From Trematomus loennbergii (Eukaryota > Chordata > Actinopteri > Perciformes > Nototheniidae): a stretch of 64,000 nt of DNA. Each line of letters begins with the position of its first letter. Positions within the stretch are counted from its first letter, which is position 1. The translations under genes were made by a program, and so were the position numbers. The notes below the pieces were generated by a model, which saw nothing but the letters and a program-made list of their open reading frames with translations, was not told the DNA's origin and did no database searches. Positions 32,443 through 44,221 of this stretch are shown here, one piece after another. The DNA is taken from positions 1-64,000 of the forward strand of contig JAAOOA010001119.1 in the NCBI GenBank assembly GCA_012861695.1. Direction: 5' to 3'.

Positions 32443-33030
32443 TTAAAGTAGAGACACTACATACTGATATACACCTGAACATCAGCAGGAGAGGACTCTT
32501 TAAAGTAGAGACACTACATACTGATATACACCTGAACATCAGCAGGAGAGGACTCTTTAAAGTAGAGACACTACATACTGATATACACCTGAACATCAGC
32601 AGGAGAGGACTCTTTAAAGTAGAGACACTACATACTGATATACACCTGAACATCAGCAGGAGAGGACTCTTTAAAGTAGAGACACTACATACTGATATAC
32701 ACCTGAACATCAGCAGGAGAGGACTCTTTAAAGTAGAGACACTACATACTGATATACACCTGAACATCAGCAGGAGAGGACTCTTTAAAGTAGAGACACT
32801 ACATACTGATATACACCTGAACATCAGCAGGAGAGGACTCTTTAAAGTAGAGACACTACATACTGATATACACCTGAACATCAGCAGGAGAGGACTCTTT
32901 AAAGTAGAGACACTACATACTGATATACACCTGAACATCAGCAGGAGAGGACTCTTTAAAGTAGAGACACTACATACTGATATACACCTGAACATCAGCA
33001 GAGAGGACTCTTTAAAGTAGAGACACTACA
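32443..33030. repeat. 57-bp minisatellite, right half
   Basis: About ten more copies of the same 57-bp unit as at 24350-24905, starting in the TTAA shared with Kolobok. Units here are more uniform than on the left. The last unit has lost one base. Confidence 0.9.
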
Positions 33031-34145
33031 TCAGAGTTCCCGTTAGCCGGTAATTACCGCACAATGACCGGTAAAATATGCGGAAGTCCGGCAAATCTAA
33101 ATCTCTCCGGTCAACATGTCCGGTAAAAATATTTTGCCCTTAGCGCAATATAAAGTTTATTCAAATAAACAATAAATAGATTTTTGTTTTTGTTTGTTTA
33201 AATTAAATTATCTTTTGTGTTAATAGGCAAGCGCACAGTAGGCCACGGCGTAATGTTTTCTCGTCTATGATACCTGTTGGTCTCTTTGCTCTCGTCCATG
33301 CTACCTGTCACGCTCCATGTTTGTTCCTGAGGTCTTTTGTCCTGATCCTTCCTCGTACTCCCCCGGTTTTGGTATGTTGAGTTGTTCCTTGTTTTCTTTT
33401 GTCATTCAGCTTTGGGAAATAAAGCTCGCTTTTTGTTACCTGACCTTTTAGTCCTTTTACTGCATTTGGGTCCTATTGTTCCCCTGACACTGAGTCTGCT
33501 TCAAATTCACTTATTATCCTCACAGGATCATTTTATTAAAGTTCAAGCTAAACTTACTAAAGCATTCTAACTGTTTATGCTTTAACAGCAATTCATAAAT
33601 GATCCAGCTTTGCTTTTGGCTAACTGTTTGTGTTGTTCTGCTTTCTGATTGTAATGCATGACTGTGCCAACATGTGTCTCCTCCTCCCTGCTCTTGTTTG
33701 GAGGCTGCACCTGCTTTTCAGGAGACCTCACAATGATGTTCTTTCTGCCAGTGCATCAGCGGTAAGAGTCCATCACAAACTGCAGGGTCTGTCACCCAGC
33801 AGGAGCTAGGCTAACATGCTAACAGGCACAGAGCCGTAGAACACCACATACTCCAAAAGACAGATGATAGCTCACATCAGGGCACAGAGCTGCTGCAGCC
33901 TCACCTGACCCAGCAGCTCGTTGGCTAAAGCTATTGAACGTTGTGTCTGAAGCATCCTGAGGCCACAGTGGCTTCAGAACATGTATATAGTCTATCTTAA
34001 AAACATCTTGAATTTATTTGTAGAAAGTTAGTTTGTTATTTAACAGGTATGGAGACTTTTTTTAGTTTCATACATTTTCAAAAATACATTGTTAGAATTT
34101 CTAAAAAGTACTCTCTTACTCAAACCACTAAAATAAAAAAATAAA
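33031..34145. other. No gene; repeat fragments
   Basis: 33035-33150 has repeated ccggtaa/ttaccgg motifs like a hAT terminus (cagagttcccgttagccgg). 33306-33489 runs from tgtcacgctcc to cccctgaca and contains aataaagctcgc, so it may be a short LTR fragment, without a target duplication. 33890-34145 (cagcctcacctgacccagcagctcg onwards) is nearly identical to 43165-43400 and looks like LINE ORF2-derived plus flanking sequence. Confidence 0.35.
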
Positions 34146-34524
34146 ACGTCTTTTCTACATGAATATGTGTCCCCGGTGTTCCAGGGAACTCACCAAGTGT
34201 CAGAAAACACAACCCTCTCTATTTCCCTCCATACCCAAATCTCTAAAAAAGGGGCTGCAACGGATCTGATAAAAACTGATCCAGATTTTAACACTGTCCT
34301 GACGTCAGGACGGAGGAGCTGACCTATCAGGGGAATGAGAGGTTGCCGTGGCATGGTAACAGCATGGTAACAGCATGGTAACAGCATGGTAACAGCATGA
34401 AATGAGGCATGGCTAAAATGCATGATCTGTTTGGTATTTTGAAAAAGAAAACTTATAAATATACCTTATATAGGTATGGCCCTACAATATATTATTCAAA
34501 TATAGCATGATAGGTCCACTTTAA
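34146..34524 (+). mobile_element. TTAA element, right-end copy
   Basis: Same family as 1347-3401, lacking its left end (starts at acgtcttttctacatg), shortened inside, ending agcatgataggtccac before TTAA (34521-34524). It contains a 13-bp x4 repeat (catggtaacag). Twins are at 43401-43780 and 45316-45625. Confidence 0.75.
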
Positions 34525-34664
34525 ACTGCATGGGATGACGGCTACTAATGAGCACTGCACATGATATATATTTGGAATGCTTTATGGATTGAAGTGGGGC
34601 TGCATTTTGAATTTTAAACAAGTTATGCTTGTCAGACTGTGGCATGACCTTTGCACACAAATAT

Positions 34665-34726
<62 letters not shown>

Positions 34727-34810
34727 ACTGACTGACTGACTGACTGACTGACTGACTGACTGACTGACTGACTGACTGACTGACTGACTGACTGACTGAC
34801 TGACTGACTT
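34665..34810. repeat. (GA)n then (GACT)n microsatellite
   Basis: About 57 bp of GA followed by about 22 copies of gact, ending at the presumed 5' UTR of the LINE. The equivalent duplicated places at 43925 and 45771 have GA only. Confidence 0.95.
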
Positions 34811-34840
34811 CAAGGAAAATACATTGCAGAGGATAAACAA

Positions 34841-36571
34841 ACCTACAAGAAAATAAGGGAGAAGCTAGGACAGCTAACACAATAAACCAGGCAGGTAGGC
34901 AGCCAACAACTACTTGACAAATTCAAATAAGAACTACAGAGTATTCATCAGAAGATTGAAAATAATATTTGCCTCTTATCTGATGGAAGAGAGACATTTA
35001 TACTAAGGAATTGCGCTTAAATTTGCTATCTGCTAACTAGCGTGCTAAGCAACAACAAAGAAGAGCACCATGGCTGATGCAACAGTCGGGAAGCCCCTCC
35101 CCCTTGCACTTGAATACCCAAAGGAGGTAAAAAGTGCACAGGCAAAGAAAGCTTTCAAACTTAAACTTCTAAGAGATAACCCAGAGACATTAACAGCCGA
35201 CTACAGCCACCAAGGAGACAAGATAGTAATCTGTAACCTCCTGCTGTATACCGACAACACTGAATCCTGGCATAAAGCAATTTGTTCCCACTATAAAGAC
35301 CACAAAAGAGGAATATGTAGTGGCAGACAGGTTCTCATTGGAGATGATGATGACAGGGACAACACTATGATGACGGTAAACATTTACCATAATGGAACAA
35401 TCATGTTCCAAGGGAGCCAAGCCAGTCTGACCTTAGTCCAAGAACATTTCCTTATTATTAAGGCACTAACAAAGACACAAAACAAAGAGAAAGCTAGCAG
35501 CGTTGCCCAGGTCTCAGAGAGGGAACAGTGACCCTTCTCAGAGGGGAGCAGGAGATGCAGCCTGAAGACAAGCTGCAGGGAATAGTGACCCTTCTCAGAG
35601 GGGAGCAGGAGATGCAGCCTGAAGACAAGCTGCAGGGAACAGTGACCCTTCTCAGAGAGGAGCAGGAGCTGCAGCCTGAAGACAAGCTCCAGGGAACAGT
35701 GACCCTTCTCAGAGAGGAGCAGGAGCAGCAGCCTGAAGACAAGCTGAGAGAGTATATCTCTACAGGAGGTAGAGATAGTGGAGATGAGAGAAAAACTTTC
35801 TCACTCACCATCCAGTGAATAATTTCAGCAGATTAAGGATGAACTCTGCCAGTTAAAGAAAGAATTAAAAACGTCCATACAACAACTAAGAGGAGAAGTG
35901 ACTGTCCTACAGGAGGACAGGGACATTCTAAAGAAAGAAATAACAGCAGTAAAAGAGGAGTTGCACCTCAAACACCAAACCATCCTGGGCCTGAAAGAGC
36001 AGCTCCAGAACCTCACAGCCACAGCACTGCAGCGACCCCAACCTGCCACGAGTAACACACAACTCACTAAGCCAAGGCCTTCAACCAGCAGCCTTCTGCT
36101 CCAGCCTAGCCCACAACCATCATCCAGTAAAACCTCACCAAACCCCACATTGAAACCATTCACCAATGGCCCAGCGCCCCAGCAGGAGCCACAGCCATCT
36201 ACCAGCTACCAGCTAGACAATATTCCTCCTTCCACAATCAAAATAACAACCGACACAGAAACGACTGATGCTGAAGTAATAATTCTTATTGACTCAAATG
36301 GAAAATTCTTAGATGAAAACAACTCTTCCCCGGACAAAAAGTTAAAAAAATATGGTGCCCAAGAACAGATAATGCACTTGATGTTCTCACAAAGGCCAAA
36401 CTGGGAGAATCAAGCCACATAATTGTGCACACAGGAACTAACACCTTCGTATAGAGCAAGAGAGAGTAGCTGAATCTGTGACGAGAGTGGCGCTAAAGGC
36501 TACGCAGAGTTTCCCAAACTTTAAAATAACTATCTCCACAATCCTGCCCAGAAGAGATTTCCACCCTCTCA
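34841..36571 (+). pseudogene. LINE ORF1 with coiled coil and SGNH-like domain (frameshifted, cut by gypsy)
   Basis: The 5' UTR-like sequence 34841-35069 precedes an ATG at 35070. ORF1 reads MADATVGKPLPLALEY, MTVNIYHNGTIMFQGSQAS, then (new frame) a four-fold 19-codon repeat, then a coiled-coil-like QLKKELKTSIQQLRGEVT and HQTILGLKEQLQNLT, a Pro/Ser/Gln-rich linker, and AEVIILIDSNGKFLDE and HIIVHTGTN, which resemble the SGNH-hydrolase blocks of esterase-type LINE ORF1 proteins. Frame changes lie near 35528, 35820 and 36350. The frame ends at ILPRRDFHPLTI, where the gypsy LTR begins (36577). The protein would bind LINE RNA. Its ORF2 parts are at 42171, 44015 and 45923. Confidence 0.7.
35525..35752 (+). 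repeat. 57-bp x4 in-frame repeat in LINE ORF1
   Basis: Four copies of a 57-bp unit encoding TLLREEQELQPEDKLQGTV with small changes (GEQEM, EEQEL, EEQEQ). It sits at the start of the coiled-coil region and would lengthen it. Unrelated in sequence to the 57-bp array at 24-33 kb. Confidence 0.9.
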
Positions 36572-36576
36572 CTATC

Positions 36577-37367
36577 TGTGAGGATCTGCAGTACTTCCTC
36601 CTTCTTTTCCACTTCTATGTTTGTTTGTCTTCCTGGCTGGGCGTGGCTGACCTACATTCTGATTCCCGCTAACTCATCTCCACTGCTGTTGTTCATCTCA
36701 CTGATTGCCACTACTCACCTGCACCTGCTTAAAACCCTGGTTCCCATCCTCAGACTTCGCCAGTTCTTCGTTTATTCTTCAGTGGTAAACTATCGTCCTG
36801 GCCTACTAGCAGTATTCTAGTAAACCTTTGATACTCCTAGTGAAGGGTTATTCCTTTCTAAACCCTGCATCTTTATTCTTCCAGATCTACACACACCTGC
36901 CGCTCTGCTTGCCACGTCCAGCCTCCGACTCCTCGTCTGAGTTTCCTCCGTGCTTCCACGCACACCAGCTCATCCAGACTACATTCGCCAGCTCTGGATT
37001 CCCGGCTCTCCTCGTCGGTGTTTCCTCCGTGCCTCCACGCACACCAGCTCATCCAGACTACATTCGCCAGCTCTGGATTCCCGGCTCTCCTCGTCGGTGT
37101 TTCCTCCGTGCCTCCACGCACACCAGCTCATCCTGTCTACATTCGCCAGCTCTGGATCTCCGGCTCTCCACGCCGGTGCTCCCTCCGTGCATCTCCGCAC
37201 CTCCGTCTCCCCCTGAGCTATCCAGCTCCACATCTGTCTTCTCTGAGCTCCTCTCTACACCTTGCCTGTGCTGTGGTCAAATAAAAACTATTGTTTGACA
37301 CTTCACCACTGTCTCCGTCTAGTGTTTGCGTAGCGGGATCTCCAGTCACTTCTCGGGAAGCGTAACA
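36577..37367 (+). repeat. 5' LTR of the gypsy element
   Basis: Begins tgtgaggatctgcag, ends gaagcgtaaca. It has an internal 79-bp repeat of about three copies (from 36941, 37020, 37099; unit starts gtttcctccgtg), and aataaaaactattg at ~37281 as the polyadenylation signal. Short ORFs through the repeat are not genes. Confidence 0.85.
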
Positions 37368-38390
37368 GAAGAACTGGCCAACAATGAACCCGCAGGCACT
37401 GGAGCGGATCCCGCCACAGTCCATCATGCCCTGTCTAGTCAGGGTTCCCTTCTGGGTCAACACGACCAGCTCATTCGGGCGTTAGTCGAGAGCAATCAAT
37501 CCATGGCTCATCATGTCTCTGAGTTAGCTTGCCAGATCTCAGCTCTAACTACCTCGGCTGCAGTTTCTCTTGCCACTCCCAATCCAGCTTTTTCTCCTAC
37601 TCCACGCCAGGATTTCCCCATCACCGACCCTGAGCCATTCCACGGTGAGGTGGAGAAATGCAGAGGATTTCTTTTCCAATGTAACAAGGTCTTTCGCCAG
37701 CGTCCTGTTTCGTTTGCAGCTGATGTTACCCGGATTAATTATGTTCTGAGTTTGCTCCGTGGCAAGGCTTTAACCTGGGCAGAGGCTTTGAGCTCTTCAG
37801 TGGACTATGACAATCTGCGTTTTGAATGCTTCTCTGAGCGTTTTTCTGCTGTCTTTGATCATCCCAATTATTCTGGCTCCGCCGAGAATCAGCTGCTCGG
37901 TTTACAACAGGGAAACCGGAGTGTGGCCGAATATTCCATCGAGTTTCACACACTCGCTGCAGAGGCTCGATGGGACGAGGCGGCTCTCAAGGCGGTGTTT
38001 TTGAGAGGATTAAAGGATCAGCTCCGGGATGAATTAGCTGCACGAGACGTTCCAGCGGATCTCCAAGATCTGATTTCCTTGGTGTCCCGCCTGGACTGTC
38101 GTTTGCGGGAGCGCAGAGCTGAGCGGACACAGCGGAATCCACCTGTCTCACACAGTAAGCCCAGTTTTTCCACCTACCCTGTTCCCTCTGTGTTTAAGTC
38201 TCCCTCCGTTTTCTCGCCGCCCAGCGGGCGCACCTCTTCTCACGAGGAGGCTATGCAACTGGGTCGCGCTAGACTATCTCCGGAGGAGCGTCAACGTCGG
38301 GCGTGTGCTGGCCAATGCATGTATTGTGGCAACGCTGGGCATGTCATTGCCAACTGTCCTGTACGCCCAAACGTGGGAGCTCGTCAGTGA
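37326..38390 (+). CDS. gypsy gag
   Basis: Open from inside the LTR to 38390. Structural protein of the retrotransposon particle. The likely natural start lies around 37380-37390, where an ATG is out of frame by one base with the rest, so the start region is probably damaged. Recognisable parts: [39 protein letters not shown], the gag capsid-like core ([54 protein letters not shown]), and a zinc knuckle [14 protein letters not shown] (C-x2-C-x4-H-x4-C) near the end. Pol follows in the -1 frame with overlap, as common in this group. Confidence 0.85.
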   Translation: MRSGISSHFSGSVTEELANNEPAGTGADPATVHHALSSQGSLLGQHDQLIRALVESNQSMAHHVSELACQISALTTSAAVSLATPNPAFSPTPRQDFPITDPEPFHGEVEKCRGFLFQCNKVFRQRPVSFAADVTRINYVLSLLRGKALTWAEALSSSVDYDNLRFECFSERFSAVFDHPNYSGSAENQLLGLQQGNRSVAEYSIEFHTLAAEARWDEAALKAVFLRGLKDQLRDELAARDVPADLQDLISLVSRLDCRLRERRAERTQRNPPVSHSKPSFSTYPVPSVFKSPSVFSPPSGRTSSHEEAMQLGRARLSPEERQRRACAGQCMYCGNAGHVIANCPVRPNVGARQ

Positions 38391-41300
38391 GATTGGGGGT
38401 CCTGACGAGTCCACAGCCATCTTCTCTACCTCCTTCTTTGTGCCGTTTTCTAATACCCGCCAAGATTTGTGTTAATACTATGACTTTGCCTATCCAAGCT
38501 CTCATTGATTCTGGTGCTGAGGATAGTTTTTTGGACCGTGAGCTAGCTGAACAGCTGGGACTCTGCCTGGAGCCGTTAGATGAACCTCTAACAGCCTATG
38601 CACTTAATGGACAAATAATCTCCTCTGTAACAGCACAGTCAGCCCCTTTGACATTGATCACCTCCGGCAACCACAGAGAGCTCATCCAGTTAAAGGTAAT
38701 CTCTGCACCTTCCACACCTCTGGTATTGGGTTATCCGTGGCTTCGCACCCACAACCCACACATTGATTGGGTCAAGGGAAAGATCATTGAATGGGATCAG
38801 CACTGTCTCGCTAACTGTCTGTTATCTGCCGTACCTCCTGTCTCTGTCTCCCCAAACTCTGCTGCTTCTGTAGACTTAACTGGAGTTCCTGCGACCTACC
38901 ACGACCTGAGATTGGTCTTCAGCAAGGAGAGGGCTCTCTCTCTTCCTCCTCATCGGCCCTACGACTGCTCTATAGATCTGTTTCCTGGGGCTCCTCTACC
39001 CACCAGCCGCCTCTACAACCTGTCCCGTCCTGAGAAGGAGGCTATGGAGCTATATATCACGGACTCAGTGGCTGCTGGGATTATTCGTTCTTCCTCCTCT
39101 CCCGTGGGTGCCGGTTTCTTCTTCGTTGGCAAAAAGGATAAGTCACTGCGACCTTGCATTGACTTTCGTGGGTTAAACAACATTACTGTTAAGAACAAGT
39201 ACCCATTACCCCTTCTCACCTCTGCTTTTGAACCTCTCCATGAGGCAACCCTGTTCACCAAGCTTGACCTTAGGAACGCCTATCATCTGGTCCGTATCCG
39301 TCAAGGGGATGAATGGAAGACGGCTTTCAACACTCCCTTAGGTCATTTTGAATACCTAGTCATGCCCTTTGGACTCACTAACGCTCCAGCAGTATTTCAG
39401 GCTCTGGTCAACGATGTTCTGCGTGATTTCCTTAACCGCTTTGTCTTTGTATACATAGACGACATCCTGATTTTCTCCAAAGACCAGGAGGAACACGAGA
39501 ACCATGTCCGCCTGGTGCTTCAGAGACTGCTGGAGAACAAGCTCTATCAAGGCTGAGAAGTGTGAGTTCCACCAGAACCGGATCAGCTTCCTGGGCTATA
39601 TCATTAGTCAGGGCAGAGTGGAGGCAGATTCTGGAAAGATCGAGGCTGTGGTCAAGTGGCCAGCCCCAACTACGAGGAGGGAGCTTCAGAGGTTTCTGGG
39701 CTTCGCCAACTTTTACCGCCGCTTCATCAGGAACTTCAGTAAGGTTGCTGCACCTCTCTCAAGACTCACCTCTGTCAACATTAAGTTCTTCTGGACCCCA
39801 GAGGCTAATGAGGCTTTTCTCAAACTCAAGTCCCTGTTCACCTCTGCTCCCATCCTCATCCAGCCAGACTCTGAGAAGCAGTTTATTGTGGAGGTTGATG
39901 CGTCAGACACTGGGGTGGGAGCTGTATTGTCACAAACTGCTGGTTCTAATAACATCCTTCATCCTTGTGCTTTCTTTTCACGCCGCCTCTCTCCTGCTGA
40001 GCGCAATTATGACGTTGGAAACAGGGAGCTTCTGGGAGTAAAGTTGGCGTTAGAGGAGTGGAGACACTGGCTCGAGGGCAGCAAGCAGTCATTCCTGGTC
40101 TGGACAGACCACAAGAACCTCGCCTACATCCAGTCAGCGAGACGGCTGAACTCTCGACAGGCCAGATGGGCTCTCTTCTTCAGTCGCTTCAATTTTAGTC
40201 TCACATACCGTCCAGGTTCCCGGAATGTTAAGCCCGATGCTCTATCTAGACTGTACTCTTCTGACTCTCCCGAGCCCTCTGCTGGTTCAATCCTGCCCAA
40301 GAGTTGTGTTGTAGGCGCCCTCTCTTGGGAGATTAATAACACCATCCAGGAGGCTTTGAGAGAGCAACCAGATCCTGGTAACGGTCCTCCGAACCGTCAG
40401 TTCGTTCCCGATGCTGCTCGCTCCAAGGTTCTACAGTGGGTCCACAGTTCCCGGTTCTCCATCCATCCCGGAGTAAACCGCACACGCTCTCTTCTTAAGA
40501 GACACTTCTGGTGGCCAACTGTCAACAAGGACACTCAGGAGTTTGTTTCTTCCTGCCCCACGTGTGCTAGGAGTAAGTCCTCCCACCAAACACCTGCAGG
40601 ATTGCTTCAGCCTCTACCCATCCCTAGTCGTCCCTGGTCACATATCGCCTTGGACTTTGTTACCGGTCTGCCTCCCTCCCAGGGTAACACCACAATTCTC
40701 ACCATTGTTGATAGATTCTCTAAGTCTGCCCACTTTGTAGCTCTTCCTAAGCTCCCTTCAGCCTTGGAGACCTCCCAACTCCTCTCTGTACACGTTTTCC
40801 GGCTACATGGAATCCCTTCTGACATAGTTTCTGACCGCGGTCCTCAATTCACCTCTCGAGTGTGGAAGGAGTTCTGTCAATCCCTGGGAGCTTCTGTCAG
40901 TTTAACATCCGGATATCATCCCCAGTCAAACGGTCAGACTGAGCGAACCAACCAGGACCTGGAGTCAGCCCTCCGCTGCATCGTTGACCGTAACCCCTCT
41001 ACCTGGAGCTCCCATCTTCCCTGGGTTGAGTACTCGCATAATTCCCTAACGTGTTCTGCTACTGGTCTCTCCCCGTTTGAGGCTTCTTTGGGGTACCAGC
41101 CGCCCCTGTTCCCTGAAGAGGAGAGAGAACTAGCAGTTCCCTCGGTCCAGCAGCATGTTCGTCGTTGTCAAAAGATCTGGAGAGACACTCGCTCTGCTCT
41201 CCTCCTGACTTCAGCTCGGAACCAACAGTCGGCCAACCGCCACAGACAAGCTGCTCCTCCTTACGTCCCAGGTCAGTCTGTCTGGTTATCTTCCAGGAAC

Positions 41301-41729
41301 ATTCCTCTCCTCACAGAATCGAAGAAGTTGTCTCCACGCTTCATTGGTCCCTTCTCCATTCAAAGGATTATTAACCCCTCTGCAGTCCGGCTGAAGCTTC
41401 CCAGAACATTGAGAGTCCATCCTACTTTTCATGTCTCCCAGATTAAGCCTGTTCACACCAGTGACTTGAGCCCTCCGGCCGTTCCCCCTCCTCCCCCCCG
41501 AGTCATTGATGACCATCCTGCCTACACAGTGCACCGTCTCATGGACGTCAGGCGCCGGGGCAGGGGCTTACAGTATTTGGTGGACTGGGAGGGTTACGGT
41601 CTCGAGGAGCGATGCTGGGTCCCTCGCTCCCGAGTCCTGGACCCTGTAATGATAAGGGCCTTTCACAGGGCCCATCCAGACAAGCCTGGTGGTCGCCAGG
41701 AGGCTCCCGTTGAGGGGGGGGTACTGTGA
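38391..41729 (+). pseudogene. gypsy pol: protease, RT, RNase H, integrase, chromodomain; one frameshift
   Basis: Frame open from upstream of 38391 to 39556, then from 39504 to 41729 in another frame. Order: protease ([20 protein letters not shown]), reverse transcriptase ([45 protein letters not shown]), RNase H ([29 protein letters not shown]), integrase (His/Cys finger ending [42 protein letters not shown] as D,D,E), and a C-terminal chromodomain ([17 protein letters not shown]). The break lies in the RT thumb near 39548, where the frame shifts. Otherwise all catalytic motifs are present. The stop overlaps the first bases of the 3' LTR. Confidence 0.9.
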
Positions 41730-41942
41730 GGATCTGCAGTACTTCCTCCTTCTTTTCCACTTCTATGTTTGTTTGTCTTCCTGGCTGGGCGTGGCTGACC
41801 TACATTCTGATTCCCGCCAACTCATCTCCACTGCTGTTGTTCATCTCACTGATTGCCACTACTCACCTGCACCTGCTTAAAACCCTGGTTCCCATCCTCA
41901 GACTTCGCCAGTTCTTCGTTTATTCTTCAGTGGTAAACTATC

Positions 41943-41951
41943 GTCCACACA

Positions 41952-42003
<52 letters not shown>

Positions 42004-42033
42004 ACACACACAACACACACACACACACACACA

Positions 42034-42096
<63 letters not shown>

Positions 42097-42130
42097 ACAG
42101 ACACAGACACAGACACACACACACACACAC
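41943..42130. repeat. (CA)n microsatellite truncating the 3' LTR
   Basis: About 190 bp of CA with rare interruptions (cca, caga). It starts directly inside the 3' LTR and ends before the LINE ORF2 start at 42171. Confidence 0.95.
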
Positions 42131-42167
42131 CTGTTTATCTCATTTTTTAATTGTATTTGTATTCTTC

Positions 42168-43160
42168 ACAATGACCACTTCAATGACACCATTCTCCATC
42201 TCTATGTGGAACATCCAAGGTATACACTCTTCTCTGTTTGGACAGAAATATAGAACAGATGAATTTAAAGAGAACACACAAAATGTAGACATTATTATCC
42301 TCCAAGAGACCTGGTGTAGATCTGATTCCAACATCCACTGTCCCCCAATTACATTACTGTTTATCACCGGCCCTGTTCAACATCTACATTAACGAGCTGG
42401 CCACTATCTTAGAACAGTCCACAGCACCTGGGCTCACACTTCACAACACAGAGATCAAATTCCTGCTGTATGCAGATGATTTAATCCTGTTAAGCCCGAC
42501 AAAAGAAGGACTTCAACAGAGTTTAAATATACTCGAAGGTTACTGTCAGACCTGGGCCCTGGCAATTAACATCAAAAAGACAAAAACAATGATATTTCAA
42601 AAAAGATCCAGATGTCAGGCAAACAATATTGACTTCACAATTGGGACACAGACAATAGAAAATTGCTCAGAATATCATTATTTAGGCCTGAAAATAAGTC
42701 CCACTGGAAGCTTTAATCAAGCTGTCAAGGAACTGAGAGAGAAAGCACGCAGGGCGTTTTATGCAATAAAAAGACAAATTCACATTCAAATTCCAATTTT
42801 AATTTGGCTTAAATGACTTCAATCAGTAATACAACCCATCCTACTCTATGGAAGCGAAGTGTGGGGCCCACAAACAAACCAAACATTTGACAAATGGGAA
42901 AATCATCCAATAGAAAATGCTCACAATGAGTTTTGCAAACGCATCCTCCAGGTTCACAGGAGAACAACTAACAACGCCTGCAGAGCGGAATTAGGCACCT
43001 TCCCATTATTAATAAAAATCCAGAAACGATCAATTAAATATTGGCTACATCTAAAAGAAAGTGACCCCCACTCCTACCACCACAAAGCCCTGCAGCATCA
43101 AGAGATGAACAAGGGAAAGAGTCCCCTCTCTCAGCTGGTCCTGACACTCTGTTCACAAAC
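42168..43160 (+). pseudogene. LINE ORF2 start and reverse transcriptase, internally deleted
   Basis: Starts MTTSMTPFSISMWNIQGIHS and DIIILQETWC, the first endonuclease blocks, then at ~42345 jumps to the RT palm: LATILEQSTAPGL, IKFLLYADDLILLSPTKEG (the catalytic ADD box), YCQTWALAINIKKTKTMIF, YHYLGLKISPTGSF, REKARRAFYAIKR, PILLYGSEVWGP and later thumb-like text to ~43150. An in-frame TGA at 42814-42816 and the deletion inactivate it. It is probably the same LINE copy as ORF1 at 35 kb, now separated by the gypsy insertion. The C-terminus follows at 44015 and 45923. Confidence 0.8.
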
Positions 43161-43164
43161 CGGT

Positions 43165-43400
43165 TCAGAGGCTGCAGCCTCACCTGACCCAGCAGCTCGT
43201 TGGCTAAGCATCCTGAGGCCACAGTGGCTTCAGAACATGTATGTAGTCTATCTTAAAAAACATCTTGAATTTATTTGTAGAAAGTTAGTTTGTTATTTAA
43301 CAGGTATGGAGACTTTTTTTAGTTTCATACATTTTCAAAAATACATTGTTAGAATTTCTAAAAAGTACTCTTTTACTCAAACCACTAAATAAAAAAATAA
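43165..43400 (+). repeat. Duplicate of 33890-34145
   Basis: gcagcctcacctgacccagcagctcg...tttcatacattttc matches the 33.9-kb region with a short internal deletion (after ttggctaa) and few substitutions. It continues into the TTAA element copy, as it does there. Confidence 0.8.
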
Positions 43401-43780
43401 AACGTCTTTTCTACATGAATATGTGTCCCCGGTGTTCCAGGGAACTCACCAAGTGTCAGAAAACACAACCCTCTCTATTTTCCTCCATACCCAAATCTCT
43501 AAAAACGGGGCTGCAACGGATCTGATAAAAACTGATCCAGATTTGAACACTGTCCTGACGTCAGGACGGAGGAGCTTACCTATCAGGGGAATGAGAGGTT
43601 GCCGTGGCATGGTAACAGCATGGTAACAGCATGGTAACAGCATGGTAACAGCATGAAATGAGGCATGGCTAAAATGCATGATCTGTTTGGTATTTTGAAA
43701 AAGAAAACTTATAAATATACCTTATATAGGTATGGCCCTACAATATATGATTCAAATATAGCATGATAGGTCCACTTTAA
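43401..43780 (+). mobile_element. TTAA element, right-end copy
   Basis: Nearly identical to 34146-34524, ends agcatgataggtccac before TTAA (43777-43780). Confidence 0.75.
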
Positions 43781-43921
43781 ACTGCATGGGATGACGGCTA
43801 CTAATGAGCACTGCACATGATATATATATTTGGAATGCTTTATTGATTGAAGTGGGGGCTGCATTTTGAATTCTTAAACAAGTTATACTTGTCAGACTGT
43901 GGCATGACCTTTGCAACACAA

Positions 43922-43924
<3 letters not shown>

Positions 43925-44014
<90 letters not shown>
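43925..44014. repeat. (GA)n microsatellite
   Basis: About 90 bp of GA with one GATA interruption, between the TTAA-element flank and the LINE ORF2 C-terminus. A longer duplicate lies at 45771-45922. Confidence 0.95.
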
Positions 44015-44216
44015 GCCATAGAAACAGGCAGGTACAAGAAAACATGGCTGCCAAAAGAGGAGCGATCATGCCATCAGTGTGGAGGAACTGCTGTGGAGAC
44101 AGAGCAGCACTTCCTCACACAATGCCCAACTTTTGAACCTGTACGCAAACAATTCTTCCCAAAACTCAATCATAAGCATCCTCAATTATTTAAAAATGAA
44201 AAACTAAAAATACTTT
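44015..44216 (+). pseudogene. LINE ORF2 C-terminal zinc-knuckle fragment, copy 1
   Basis: Reads AIETGRYKKTWLPKEERSCH, QCGGTAVETEQHFLTQCPTF and EPVRKQFFPKLN, the C..C...H....C knuckle typical of the LINE ORF2 end. It breaks off at ctaaaaatacttttattaaac, where hAT-derived sequence (also found at 48429) begins. Copy 2 at 45923 continues to the true 3' end. Confidence 0.75.
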
Positions 44217-44221
44217 TATTA

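Larger units (their letters stand above)
36577..41945 (+). mobile_element. Ty3/gypsy chromovirus-type LTR retrotransposon
   Basis: 5' LTR 36577-37367, gag, pol with integrase and chromodomain, polypurine tract (tgagggggggg at 41711-41720) and the first ~220 bp of the 3' LTR (from 41725). In that overlap the two LTRs differ at one position (cccgctaact against cccgccaact), so insertion is recent. The 3' LTR is cut off by a (CA)n tract at ~41945. It interrupts the LINE ORF1. Confidence 0.95.

Noticed and set aside
24350..33030. CRISPR-like array
   Set aside because: Units are contiguous with no unique spacers, in a vertebrate genome; a minisatellite.
36828..37298. 156-codon ORF in the gypsy LTR
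   Set aside because: Encoded by the 79-bp LTR repeat; not part of gag or pol.
41726..42253. ORFs in CA, GT and GA tracts (also 45755-46201 start, 47147-47619, 34496-34880)
   Set aside because: Dinucleotide repeats have no stops in some frames; only the non-repeat ends (LINE C-terminus, NLR exon) are meaningful.
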